NCBI GenBank assembly: GCA_014529385.2 | Contig: CM043958.1 | Coordinates: 80,924,025 to 80,988,024 of the forward strand | Source of the DNA: Adiantum capillus-veneris | Taxonomy: Eukaryota; Streptophyta; Polypodiopsida; Polypodiales; Pteridaceae | Direction: 5' to 3' | DNA: 64,000 nucleotides | Shown: positions 41,935 to 53,165 of the stretch, piece after piece | Layout: each line of letters starts with the position of its first letter | Numbering within the stretch: position 1 is the first letter of the stretch | Program-made: the position numbers and the translations under genes | The notes under the pieces: model-generated | Seen by the model: only the letters and a program-made list of their open reading frames with translations | The model's database searches: none | What the model was told of the DNA's origin: nothing

Positions 41935-42640
41935 CTAAGGCACTCTCTCAACAATACTTTCCAGGTCTGTAACATAGTTAGGTGTCCATACGTGATGATG
42001 TGCAAGGTCTAACTTTGTACAGATATGACTACCACTGTGCATAAGGTGGGTATTTTTAATAAATGATGGGTGGCCTCCGTGGGAGGCACCATTTTCCCTT
42101 TGCCAAGTTTTGACCTTCCAATCCAACCCTTCTGTAGGGTTGGCACACATATTGAGTACACTCTCTCCAAACCTCGCCCATGCAACCTTATGGTGCATAG
42201 GGTCCTTTGATTCCACGTGGCATCTCTCAAAAGAAAAGGAGGGTACAAACTTCGAAGTGATCTCCCCACAAGATGAAGGGGCTTGGTATACCTTGTGGAA
42301 TAGGAACATCAATTGTCAACCATTCTTGGCTGCACATGATTCAAGTAAATCTTTGCATTACTATGGTAGAATTGCTTTAAAAAAATCATCCACTGGTCAT
42401 CAAGGAGGTCTTCTTCCGTAAGATCCTTTGGAAGCACACCCTCCATGCTCAAACCATACTCCTCATGAAGCTCTTCGACTGTATAGCAAAACTTGGTCAG
42501 AAGAGGGTATTCCTCCGATTTTTGTTTCCATGCAATGTGGAAACACGAAGCTCATTAGACATGCCCTCATTATACCAAACAAACTCCTAAGCATGCTTCC
42601 TATATGCCTTTCTTTTGGCAACATTTCAGTAATGTAAAAC
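41935..42640 (-). pseudogene. Unrecognised ORF, possibly one interrupted protein
   Basis: Frame 42312-41935 encodes VPSFSFERCHVESKDPMHHK and TPNYVTDLESIVERVP; minus-strand sequence upstream to 42640 still reads like protein (MLRSLFGIMRACLMSFVFPH; FFKAILP) with several stops. No family recognised. The absence of repeats or terminal motifs leaves open a decayed host gene or an unknown transposon protein. Confidence 0.3.
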
Positions 42641-43097
42641 TCAACACAGAGATCCTGAACTGCTCTTTATCACATGGATGACCTTGCCAATGCAAAATTT
42701 GATACTATAAAGTGCTTTATATGTTAACCTTCACTACCCTATAGAGCTTGAAATTTGTGTTTGTCTCATAGAACATATACTTGGATGCATGAAATGCCAA
42801 AAAAAATATATGCAAAGCTCTCAAGATACCAAACATACACTTGCATGCATGCAATTTAAGAAGAAAAAAGATAGGGCTCAAAACCTTAAAACCTTCAAAT
42901 GACAATAGCTACCTTTCATGAAAGAAAATCAAATCTAGTGACACAACACAATAGTGTACACATGCAAAGGAAGAAAAACAACCTCTGTATTTTGTAGATG
43001 ATTGAGTCTCATCCTCGCCAAAAATTCCTCCAAACTTGGTTGATTTCTCCACAGAGAAGCTCCCCTTGCTAGCTCTTGTGTTTGGGATATTGATGCT
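42641..43097. other. No gene recognised
   Basis: AT-rich with two near-copies of a TTGCATGCATG(C)AA-like word (42780-42790, 42840-42855). A short minus-strand reading at 42935-43135 joins the next ORF in another frame and could be its spliced continuation. Confidence 0.4.
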
Positions 43098-43442
43098 CTA
43101 AGGAGGTTTTGTACCTGTGAAAAGGGACCTTGCATCCATGGTCGTAGGCTTCTTTTCCTTGTTTGGGGATGCCTTGGCAGCAGACTTCCTCGCAGGCATC
43201 CTCATAGTCGTGATGGTGCACAGCCGGGACCTCGCTAGCTGAACATCAGAATGAAGAAGGTACTGCTTGAGAGAGAGGTACAAAGCCTTTTCTAAAGAAG
43301 GCTTGACAAATGTGTTGTATGTGAAAGAGGTGCAAAGCTGTTGCTTGACAATACCAAGTGTTACTTCACTAACACGGGACAGATAGTTACAAACTAAGTC
43401 GCACAAATTCAAACGTACAACTCCCATATGTGATTGCCCCAC
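43098..43442 (-). CDS. Unrecognised 114-residue ORF
   Basis: Encodes LCDLVCNYLSRVSEVTLGIV, EKALYLSLKQYLLHSDVQLA, then a basic tail MRMPARKSAAKASPNKEKKP. No family recognised. It may be the first exon of the locus running left to about 41 kb. The 3' end could be spliced, since TACAAAACC/GGTACAAAACC contains a GGTAC donor-like site near 43115. Confidence 0.3.
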   Translation of the reverse strand: MGQSHMGVVRLNLCDLVCNYLSRVSEVTLGIVKQQLCTSFTYNTFVKPSLEKALYLSLKQYLLHSDVQLARSRLCTITTMRMPARKSAAKASPNKEKKPTTMDARSLFTGTKPP

Positions 43443-44228
43443 CCACGTTTTCTTTCAAATGAGTGGTGTTTCAATTTTTACTACATTCTATCCTAGAGTG
43501 ATTAAATTAAGAGGACAAAAATGGTTCCCTCCAAAACAACTTGGAGATATGTAGAAGTACCAAGTAGGTAGAAACAAAAATGTCATTTTTTTGTACCACC
43601 AATGCATGCTTTCAGCCACCAAGTCTCGTCACATTTTGAAAAGGTACATGGATCGCGATCCATCATGATCCAAGTCACAAAAATTGCAATAGAACTATCC
43701 TGAGAGATTGCCCTATGGTCTAGGAACACTCTCCTATGGTCAAAATGTCAAAAGACAATGATTTAAGCACTCAAACCTAAAGATTAGGCTCGTAGACGCG
43801 TACTTGCAAACCACAACAGAACTAACAATGCTTACACTTACTTGAAAGAGAAAAGAAATAGGAGCACAATGCAATTTTTAGAATTGAAAACGGATTACCT
43901 AATCATTAGATTAGTTGATTACAAGTTGGAGCAGCTTGGCTGCTCGAGCGTATGTACATAATAGCTCTTTTCTCTTCAAAAGATAAGGCTCCTTTCACAT
44001 TAATGTCATTATCTTTTATACCTAGGGCTTGCTAAATGGCCATTAGCTGGCTCACATGGACCTTTACACATATCATGATAGAATCGCAACTCAGAAAATC
44101 AAATTATTCAAGGTCTTCATTTTACCTATGTAGACAATCAGTTCCTTGCTCTCACTTAGTATTTTGATGAAGCTTGCAGTAGCGAGAGCTTTCTCGAACA
44201 CCCTATAGTTCCTTGCCTTCCAAATTTC
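43443..44228. other. No gene recognised
   Basis: AT-rich sequence with short frames only. The minus strand next to 44228 carries a reading like EIWKARNYRVFEKALA, typical of the end of plant LINE RT proteins, so the LINE fragment probably extends to about 44150. Confidence 0.4.
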
Positions 44229-44600
44229 TTAAAAGTAGAAAAACTTGACAATTTGCATGCATATCGAGAGTACTTGACTTTTTACCCTCATCCCTCCAAA
44301 GAAAAGGTCATTCTTGAAGAAGCCTATCCTCCGTGTTCTTTGCACCCACTTGCACATTTTCCCTGCTAGGCCAATGATAGTAGGACAATCCTTGAAGAGG
44401 TGGGGAAGGTCCTCACACGCCAAAGTGCAGCCACTACATTTATCGGGGTAGAGTATAGTAGAGATCCCATTAGTACTTTCCATACAAAGCACTTCATTGC
44501 CATGGGCCTTTGGGGGTCCATATGTTATTCACCATCTCCTTCCATCTTGCTTCTGGCCATTGCTTTCCCCATTGCTTGTTGAGGGGAGAGAACCAGTCAA
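44150..44600 (-). pseudogene. LINE (non-LTR) RT C-terminal zinc domain
   Basis: The minus strand reads GPW-x-KCFVWKVLMGSLLY, then in the next frame CSGCTLACEDLPHLFKDCPT followed by KMCKWVQRTRRIGFF. This is the arrangement of the zinc-binding RT-associated domain (zf-RVT) at the end of plant LINE ORF2. Frame breaks show it is dead. No poly(A) tail was located. Confidence 0.6.
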
Positions 44601-44980
44601 TAGAGACATTAGAGCACGATGAACATGCTTAGTTCTTGGTTTTCCTAAATGCCTATTCTTTAGCCATCACCAAGCTTTCCATTCTAGTTCAAAATCACAC
44701 ACCCGACATACAACATTTGTCCAACTCTTCCAAAACTGTTGCTACCAGTTACCTTTCCAGCCTGCTTAGCTTGAACTTGGAGGCAATTATTAATCAATAC
44801 CTTTCCATCTCCTACTAATGCCATCCCAAAAATGGGCCAAATGACTTAGACCTTTATCGTTCATCTTTCTAGTTGTGTGCCTCCAAAGAGGGATCAATGG
44901 TATATTACCAAAATTAACTTCTTTATTAAAGGCGATTTCAATGCAGAATGTATAATAGTTTCACCAATGTTAAATGTTGC
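44601..44980. other. No gene recognised
   Basis: Minus-strand fragments vaguely continue the LINE-type reading (W-R-x-x-L-x-K-W words), without a firm motif. Confidence 0.3.
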
Positions 44981-44989
44981 TTTTTCAAT

Positions 44990-45226
44990 TTATGCCATTA
45001 GTAAAGCTTTTGTAGTTTCAATGTTGCTGCATAATCTAAAATTGTAAAATCTCAATAATCCTTGAACTAGGAGCAAAAGCAATTTTTTTTTCTTATAATG
45101 GCACCTCGTGTAAGGAATACGTGTAAAGATTTGTTTCGATAGATATGTTTGTTCAACATGATAGAATAAGCGTTGTTGGTGATTGAGCATTCCTAAACAT
45201 TGATAGTACTCTTCATTTGACATCAT
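44990..45226 (-). pseudogene. Helitron helicase fragment
   Basis: MMSNEEYYQCLGMLNHQQRLFYHV matches the start of the Helitron Pif1-type helicase (LN-x-x-QR-x-x). LLLLVQGLLRFYN and NIETTKALLM match the region after the Walker A motif. The Walker A loop itself (GGAGVGKS type) is replaced by a Lys run, so the ATPase is destroyed. Confidence 0.6.
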
Positions 45227-46414
45227 TACAATTTTTGTGTTGGTGTTGATTTTTTCACTAGCCTTGTTTGTGATGGAAAGATTGGCCGTGATAGTATCAT
45301 GTGTGTCGTGTCTGTAAAAAGATCTGTCTCAATTAAAATCTCTTTTTAAACCTTTTTTCAGCTGAATGAAATCATTTCAAAAAACTCTTCCACGTGTCAA
45401 AATTTTGCAAGTGTTGGTTCTCATCAATGTATCAAGGTGGAAATAATAAGCAATTTTCAGGATAAAAGTTATCGAGATCTTTATATTTATTGTATCTACA
45501 TATCGTATAACACAGGGATATCATAAAGGTGCAAACTTCTATCCACATTGCTTGCAGTAGGAGCCAAATTCTGCTAAACACAAATTGTGCATAGTATTTG
45601 GTATTTTTCTATATTTGTCCCCAATATTCTCAAAGAAAATATCTGTACTATCTTGTTCTAATTTTTTAAGTTCTTCCTTTCTTTTGAGGAAGAGTGATCG
45701 TTGATGTGGAGGGTTCGTGTTGATAAAAGTAAACTCTATAGTCGCACTAAATAAAGGCAAAGAGAGAGTGATGTAACTTGTATATTGTGCACTTAGTTGT
45801 TTCATGTTTAAAATTGTATTTCCAACACATTGTATCTTTCAATGGTGCTAGCGTTTTTTGCTATACAATAATCCACTTCAACATGTACTGTTGAAATTAA
45901 CGTGTTATCCTTCTTAGTTATGTATACAGTATGCGGCTCCTTCGTATGTATTTGTAATGAGCTAAATATCTGTGTTTGCATTCCATGAGATTTCTATCTA
46001 GATGTTGAATTTGGTTTTGTAAATATCATGTGGTTTTCTTTGAAGCATCATTGTTGGGTGTGTAATTTTTGTTCTTATTGCTATTATGTATTGCTCAAAC
46101 GACAGCTGAAGCTGTTCCAACCAATTTTCAAAGTTTTCATGAAGTTCTTCATAATATTCTCTACTCTAAGGATTTCTTTATTTTTTTAAAGGTTTTCTTT
46201 ACATTGGGTAGTGTGCTTCTCAAACGACAGCTGAAGCTTTTTCAACCAATTTTCAAAGTTGTCATGTAGTTCTTTCTTTAATTTTTCTAAGGTTTTCCTT
46301 ACATTGGGTAGTGTGCTTAGTGTGATATTGCACTAGTCTAAGTATTAATGTATATGGCATTGGATATCGAGGAAAATCAAAGCAACATTTATGCCCCTTC
46401 TTTAAACAAGTTTT
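45227..46414 (-). pseudogene. Decayed Helitron RepHel region with short repeats
   Basis: Frame 45805-45539 contains RKIPNTMHNLCLAEFGSYCK, the motif that follows the Rep domain in Helitrons. Two copies of a ~125-bp unit with CAAACGACAGCTGAAGCT at 46096 and 46221 (and a partial third) lie at 46060-46320. The rest has only broken frames. Confidence 0.5.
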
Positions 46415-47176
46415 TTAGTGTGCATGTTGTTGAATGTCTTTTAAGTCGTTCATGAACAGATCGCTGTCTATGCTAATACATTTGTCAATGAAATTTATCG
46501 CTTCGTTATCATTCTTCTTATTGAGTTGTGGTGAGTTCTTGACCCATATAAGACCATGGTCATGCTGATTACCACGGATTTGGAATTCTATAACAAAGAG
46601 GTAATTCGTTACCTTTCCGCCCAGGGTATGATCTTTAGGAAGCATTCTTTTAAAGCTCTAGAATTGATGCAGATAATACCTAGAGCATGTGATTGGATCA
46701 TATCAAATCAACCATCTCAAATGTGCACTCTCCATTTCATTATCCTCTCTTGTTATGTTGGATATTTCTTTTAAGCCTTGAATTAAGCCTTTTGATTGTG
46801 AATGTTGTTGGATGTCTTTTAAGTCGTTCATGAACAGATCGTTGTCTATGCTAATACATTTGTCGATGAACTTTATCTCTTCATTATCGTTCTTTTTATT
46901 GAGTTGTGGTGGGTTCTCGACCCATATAAGACCATGGTCATGCTGGTTACCACGGATTTGGAATTCTATAACAAAGAAGTAATCCGGTATCTTTTCGCCT
47001 AGGGTATGATCTTTGCAAAGCATTATTTTAAAGCTCTAGAATTGATGCAGATAATACCTAGAGCATGTGATTGGATCAGATCAAATCAACTGTCTCAAAT
47101 GTGCACTCTCCATTTCATTATCCTCTCTTGTTATGTTGGATATTTCTTTTAAGCCTTGAATTAAGCCTTTTGATTA
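46415..47176 (-). pseudogene. Helitron N-terminal (Rep-like) domain, tandem copies
   Basis: Frames 46645-46415 and 47023-46703 both encode FVIEFQIRGNQHDHGLIWV, the Helitron-like N-terminal domain with its H-x-H Rep motif (here HDH), then NFIDKCISIDSDLF/NDL. The two are direct repeats: 46422-46796 and 46797-47176, about 375 bp each. Nothing suggests activity. Confidence 0.75.
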
Positions 47177-47523
47177 CGAATTTCTTCTGTGAACAATGTG
47201 ATAAAGAAAGTGGGCGATCCTAATTGTCTAATCATTACAAAATATGTTTTTTTCCACTTTTTCTTCGTCATCTAGAGATGTACGCAAGAATTCTTAATCT
47301 TTGTAACCTATTTTAGACTCTAATATTTTTTCAATGTTAGTGTCATTTAAAACTTCTTTCACGTTGTCGTGCCGTGGTATGTATATAAAACACATTCACC
47401 TCACTTTTTGGCACATTTTGATGCATGTAATTTAAAGCAATCATGTACATATTTTGATACATGTTGAAGCGGCTATTGCGATCGCTATCATGTACATACC
47501 TATTCGGGAAATCGTGGCCTTGG
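47177..47523 (-). pseudogene. Possible further Helitron coding remnant
   Basis: The minus strand from about 47390 reads IPRHDNVKEVLND and LRTSLDDEEKVEKN with stops. It fits the region upstream of the Rep domain by position only. Confidence 0.3.
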
Positions 47524-47740
47524 ATGTGGCATCTTTGTGTGCTTTCCCACTTGATAAGATGTCTATTTTGGTTTTATGATGTAGATATCCCAATTGTTTC
47601 ATGGTGGCACACTCATCTTGTCCATAAAGACTGATGCAGACAAAAACTGCCAAAAATAGCAGCTAACAGACGTCGTCGCAGAATTGCGTGGAAAGTGACC
47701 CAAAATGGAACATTGATGAAAATTGATGCATATCTATGCT
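47524..47740 (+). repeat. Left LTR part of E6 (direct repeat 1)
   Basis: Matches 60116-60327 in the same orientation: GATGTGGCATCTTTG...GATGCATATCTATG. Because a Gag frame follows on the plus strand and the second copy lies after the E6 protease-RT linker, the pair are best explained as LTRs of E6. The full left LTR probably runs on toward 48.5 kb. Confidence 0.6.
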
Positions 47741-48626
47741 TTTTATGCTTATGTGAGCGATCCCACAAATTTAGGGATTTTTTCGATTTCATTTGGGATT
47801 TTTCGCATCAAAATGGCCTTTTTGGGTCAAAAATGAGCTGAAAATGGCCTGCTTTTGGTCCAAAGTGGAAAATTGGCCCAAAAGTTGACATATCAAATGG
47901 AAATTCCTTGGGGAAGAGGGAGAGGGCTGCTTTTACTTTAAAAAAAGCCAATTTTCTTCTACTGCGCAATTGCTTCCATGGTTGCTCAATCTATGTGTAG
48001 GGCAGTCCTGCCTTTTCGTAATTTTGTATATGAGCCTATGAGGGAGTGAATTAGGGTTTTCCCTTAACAAAATTGTGTGTGGGCTTCATTATCGAAGCTC
48101 TTAAATTTTTGAAAAATAAAAAAATGGTTGCCGTGAAGGTGGAAGCTTGTGTATTTCTTTCAAGTTACCAACTATATAATTGGGGGACAAGGCTACATGT
48201 TTCCATGAAAGAGGTGTGGGTTTTGAATGGAATTTTGTGCTTCTATGAGAGTTGAATTTCATGACTAAAAGTTTAGTGTTCTTAATTTCTCTTTTAAAGG
48301 ATGTGAATTGGTGATCCTTTCATCACAAACACGTCTACAAAAACAAGCAAATTCCAAGTACAATAGGGGAGAGGGTTTGTGACTGTCTTGTCATGAACGC
48401 TCTTATACTTTCAACCATCTTTAGAAAGAGATCGTTTGTGATTTTCCATAAAAGATTTTTCTTTAAGTGTTTGTGACTCTCATCACGAACTCTCAAAGCC
48501 AGAGGTTTTGCACCTTCCTAGCTAGACCACACACATTCCGACATTTCTAGTGAACCTAACGCGAAGCAACTGGGGTGGGGGTTCAAAAACTTGTTTTTAA
48601 AGGTTTAAAAACAAATAATTAAAACT
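47741..48626 (+). other. Rest of E6 5' LTR and leader
   Basis: No ORF of note (a 60-residue frame at 48073-48255 is not supported). It has three repeats of a TTTGTGACT-x-CATCACGAAC word between 48310 and 48500. PBS and the right LTR end were not identified with confidence. Confidence 0.4.
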
Positions 48627-49560
48627 ATGGATCAACAAGAGCAACAAGGCATGTGTTTTTATCAAGGCACAATGCAAATGTTTCAAGCATTCGCTATGTT
48701 TATGCAACAACAACAGGCTGCAGAAAGAAGAGAGGTGTCACCAACCAAAGCCCTTCAAGTTATTGTGAACCAAATGGACCAATTTGAAGGGAAATATGTC
48801 ACAAAGTTTCTTCGAGGTTACATAAAGGAGATGGAGCTACAATGGGTTCCAGAGGTGGACATGATTTGTAGTTTTGAGCTTGTTGTGGTCCTTGAGATTA
48901 GAGACCATGTGAGGGGAATCAGGCAGGAGCATGGAGGAGATTGGGAGAATTAAAACTATCCCTAAACGAGGAATACTTCATGGAGGACTCTAAAAGGGTT
49001 ACAAAAAGAACTTTCTAATGGGTTTCAAAGCCAAAAGAAGGACTTTACATCACTTAAATGTTGAGAGAGTTTGAGCGGCAATATGCTTAGCTGTCAGGAA
49101 TAGAGTGAGCTACTGTGTATAGTGAAAATACTGAACTGTTCCTTCAAGCTGTAGGCCTTGAACTCCAAGAAAGGTTAGAACTACTACTTGAAGACAAGAA
49201 TACTGAACATGGTCTAAAGGCTGAGTGGAGAGAGATTGAGGATGCGGTTTCATGGCTTGCTAAGAGGCAACATTGTAGAGACAAAATGGTGGTGAATGGT
49301 GCCATTTCAACTCCTACCATGCCTGAGATTCCAACAAATCCTATTATTATGAGTCCACAAAGTGATAACTCTATGCTTGATGAGCTTGTCAAGGGCATGT
49401 GAGACCGGAAGTTAAAAGATGATGAGGCTTGGAGAGAAAGGACAACCTGTTGGATAGAAATCCGAAAGCAAAGAAGGATTTGTGCACATATGCATATTGT
49501 GTGATAGCACAAACCATGGCAGAAGGGACTGTGATAGCTTCAGTGATGCCTTGAAAAGAG
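48627..49560 (+). pseudogene. E6 Gag with zinc knuckle
   Basis: Frame 48627-48953 starts MDQQEQQGMCFYQGTMQMFQ and has the capsid start FEGKYVTKFLRGYIKEMELQ. Frame 49115-49402 continues with TELFLQAVGLELQERLELLL. A CX2CX4HX4C knuckle, CILCDSTNHGRRDC, lies at about 49488-49530 in another frame. Several frame breaks. This Gag type differs from E3/E4/E5. Confidence 0.7.
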
Positions 49561-50421
49561 ATCTTGTGTTTTTTTAAGGATGGTAAGACACGTGAGACAG
49601 GTACGCCATTAGGAACTAACTTTGGAAAAGGGGGTATGTGAATGGTAGTGGAGGATATGGTGACCAGTCATGCTATTTTTGCAGTGGAGGCTGCTACCTA
49701 TGGGGCAAAGATAGAGCTAATTCCAAAGAAAGCATTAAAGTCTACTCAAGATGCTTTTGAGGAGGTATATAGCTTGTGGCCATATGGAATACCGTCAGTG
49801 AAAAAAGTGAAGGTACCTAAATAGGTATTACATGAAGCTGGTGATTGTATACGTCATACAACAGATTGGGATGACCTTGTGGACTCTTCATCAGTGCATG
49901 CCTATCTTGAAAAATGCCATAACAATGAAGCAATTGTGGAAGAGAAGCATAGACGTGAGAATGGACATGCAAGTCCTTCTACTTCAAAGAGGGTTACAAG
50001 ATCCACAAGAAGAAAGGATCCAGGACCTTCTTATGAGGCCCCACCATAGGTGTCTCCTCCTCCTAAGTTTCTTATGGAAGAAGCATCTATAGGGAAGAAG
50101 AAAGAGAAAGGAAAAGCCAAAGAAAAGGCCTTGCGTACAAACTACAATCTGACATTGAAGCTCGCATAAATGTAAAGCAAGTGGAGGAAAGGATTTTGAA
50201 TAGCAAAGTTGATTTTACTTGGGTAAAGTTCTTGGCATAGCTAAACGCGAGTTCATGAAGAAATTATAGATATGATAAAAAGAAAGAGGCAAACTCTTAC
50301 TAAGTCTATTCCTCCATAGTCCCAGGGTGAATGAGAGTCATTGAAGGCACAAGGAATACATGTACAAGAGAGTGAATGTGATGCCAGTGTGGTAGGATGC
50401 TACCAGTCTTCTTGAAGAGAT
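49561..50421 (+). pseudogene. Decayed E6 Gag-protease linker
   Basis: Short plus-strand frames (49642-49824, 49832-50092) with charged and Ser/Arg-rich residues (SKRVTRSTRRKDPGPSYE reading near 49985) typical of such linkers. Stops throughout. Confidence 0.5.
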
Positions 50422-51059
50422 ATGCATGTTATGTTTTTGGATGATGAAGAAGATGAAGCCTCCTATAAAAGCCACCATTACAAAATCCATTGGACAAGAG
50501 CTACAATAGAAACTTTAGTCAAGGTGGGTGATCTTGAGGAGCCATATGTTGCATTGATAGATCATGGCTTTGAAATCAATATTATGTCCAAGACTTTTTA
50601 CATGAAGGGCAAGTGGTTGATAGACACAGACCATGGGTGGATGATTAGAGCTACAAATAACTCATCAAGAGATCTGTATGGGGCTTGTTTAAATGTGAAA
50701 GTGACAATTGGTAATGTGAAGGTGAGCAAAACTTCTTTGTGTAGGAGATGTCTACCTATCCTCTTATCCTTGGGAAGCCATACATCATAGTTGTTTGCAT
50801 GGAAACAAAGGTCTTGGATGATGGTTCTGCTTATGCCAGGGTAAATAGTAGAGATGAGAAGTGAGCTGTGCAATTCTCGATTGTGTGTGTGAATCATGAG
50901 AGGAACCTCGATAGTCTTTGTGAGTATCCTCTACCAAAAGCAAACAAAGAGTTCAAGGAGTACAAAGAGACAAGGGGTTTTGGCCATGTTCCATTGTAAA
51001 GCAAGATTGCAATGGTACAAGAAGAAAAAGATTCTCACCTGACCCAAAGCGAGAAGAAG
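50422..51059 (+). pseudogene. E6 protease domain with D-H-G active site
   Basis: 122-residue frame: EPYVALIDHGFEINIMSKTF is the active-site strand, with His in place of Ser/Thr, followed by IDTDHGWMIRATNNSSRDLY and CLNVKVTIGNVKVSK. In the next frame PILLSLGSHTS / YPLILGKPYI-like completes the retropepsin C-terminal strand. I believe a D-H-G form is characteristic of one plant Ty3 clade, from memory. The frame then decays up to the E5 insertion at 51065. Confidence 0.65.
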
Positions 51060-51064
51060 CTGTT

Positions 51065-52618
51065 TGTAATGGAAATGGCCTATGAACTTTGAGAATAGCG
51101 GATTTAAGAGAATTAGAGTGAGCATTTTTGGGAGATCACTTTGAGAACGTAAAGGGTGAACTTAATTGATGGTAGCAACATAAACATAGTACTTAATTAA
51201 CTTGGCATAAACAATACTTTGGCAAGAGAGAGAGTATTAGAGAACATGACAATAGTTGAGGACCGGATTTACTTTAAGTCGGTCCCCCCTCCAAAAGGCA
51301 TTTGTATTATAGATTCTCCTATCAAGAGAGACCTGGTACAATATAATCTTTGTGTTCTTTGTGACCTTGGTGACGCTATGAAGATGGAAATCTTCATGCA
51401 TCACGAGCATAACATAAACTTTGCAAAAAGCATTATCTATCCCAAGCCTCAGTCCCAAGGCCTCAAACACCTTCGAAGGTGGAAGAGCTGGTGGGGAATG
51501 AGGGTAGGGAAGAGGAAGAAGAATAATTCATAGGAGAAAGAAATAGTTCCTCACTTATCATCACTCTTCTTGCTTAGCATAGCATAATAGCATAGTGAAG
51601 ATGAAGAAGATGGCAAGCTTAAGCATTGAATCATAGCTCTTGGTTGGATTTGCATTCCATAGCCAAGATTGTTGGTGTAGGCTCTCCGCTTCTCAACAAG
51701 CTTGGAGAAGGAGATGGAGGTCTTGCTTTTACACTCCACACAATGAGAGAATGTGTGTCTGTGTGTGGGGGAGTATATCCCCCTCTCATGCTTGGTCCAC
51801 ACCTTTATCTCTTCCTCTCTCTCTCTCGTATTATTAATTATTTCATTTGGACATGTGTCCTCTTTTTCTTCTTTGAGAGAAAGAACTTAATTATTTATAT
51901 TTATGTATCTAAATTCTCATTGGACTCCTTTAAAACCTATCCAATAGGATTCAAGCACATCATGAGGGCCACATTTGGAGGATCATTTGACCATGTGTCT
52001 TTTATGCTTATTAAGTCGCTTGGTTTGAATTGAATACTTCAAGCACTTAGTCAATCAAGCATGGAAACGTTTTATGCCTCTTGAGAGTTTATCTTTGAAC
52101 TGAGCACTTCAAGAACCTTAGTCATTTAAGCTTAAAAATCAGCTCAAGCTTTAAGCAAGGTTCCCACAACCACTTTAAGCATCTTAGCATCTCATGCTCT
52201 GGTAGAACCCCCACCTCAAGGTTAGCCCTACTTTGCCTAAGGTCAAAGGACTTTTTAACACTACATTTTGGAGGTCTTTAATGAAGCTAACCCTAAGGTC
52301 TTTTAAGCTCCATTAGATGCACATTGCTCTTTGATAGACTACCTCCTTTTGGACCCCTATTGAGATGTAACCATCTCTCTTCTTGGTCCCTTCATGAAGT
52401 AAATCTAGAAGAACTTATTGCACATTGCTCTTTGGTAGACCATCTCCTTTTGGACCCCTATTGAGATGCAACCATTTCTCCTTTTGGTCCCCTATTGAGA
52501 TAGGTCTAGAAGCACATATCTATATCCTAACTCTTGTCCCCTTTTATCTTCACATATTAAATGATCAGTTTAATATGAGAAAATCATTTGGTAAAGTTAG
52601 ATATTATTTTTTATGACA
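51065..52618 (-). repeat. 3' LTR of E5
   Basis: 1554 bp. Matches the 5' LTR and the solo LTR at 1285-2887. The purine-rich PPT (minus strand, AAGAGAGAAGTAA at 52619-52631) abuts it. Frames inside on the plus strand (for example 51219-51533) recur in all three copies because the LTR is repeated, not because they are genes. Confidence 0.9.
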
Positions 52619-52985
52619 TTACTTCTCTCTTGAAATCATAGTCGTCCTTGATTACGAGGTAGAGAAGATAAAGCCTAGTCATTGGCGCATAGAGGATCCC
52701 TTTTTACCCTAGGACATCCTTCCAGAATGGATAACTAATCCATTTTGTGCTTGGGAGACTTAGCTGCTGCAAGATGTCTACTCTTTAGTCCATATCATAC
52801 TTCCAAAGTAGAGTGACAAGTTCTACTTGGTGTTTGAGAGACGTCGTCAGCACAAACATGATCCTAAGCATGAAAACTTCTTAAATTTTGTGCACAATAA
52901 AAGAAAGAGAATGAGTCTTATAAGACAAAAACATTGTTCATTTAAAACACATTTTCATTTGCTTACTCTAGTGTAGCATTGTAAG
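52619..52985 (-). other. E5 3' untranslated region
   Basis: Between chromodomain and PPT. No ORF. AT-rich with short frames only. Confidence 0.5.
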
Positions 52986-53165
52986 CATTGACAAGGTTCA
53001 TATTATCCTTAAGCTAGGTTCCTTGCATCCATCTATCATCTTTAAAAGGATAATTCTTAAAATTAACAAGATATCATTGGATAACGTTACCATTTCTTAG
53101 TACCTTGTCTTCGTGTTGAAGAATCGATTCGGCCTACAACACCTCTTCTTGATCTTCAATCTCTG
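52986..53165 (-). pseudogene. E5 chromodomain
   Basis: The minus strand reads ESILQHEDKVLRNGNVIQ, stop, YLVNFKNYPFKDDRWMQG, stop, LKDNMNLVN. This is the chromodomain pattern of plant chromoviruses (V-LRNGK...YLVKWKNYP-x-DATWE). It targets integration by reading histone marks in intact elements. Two or three stops show decay. Confidence 0.75.

Noticed and set aside
51219-51533. A 104-residue plus-strand ORF also found near 58030 and partly near 1490
   Set aside because: It lies within the E5-family LTR, antisense to the element; recurrence reflects LTR copies, and the 1490 copy is broken.
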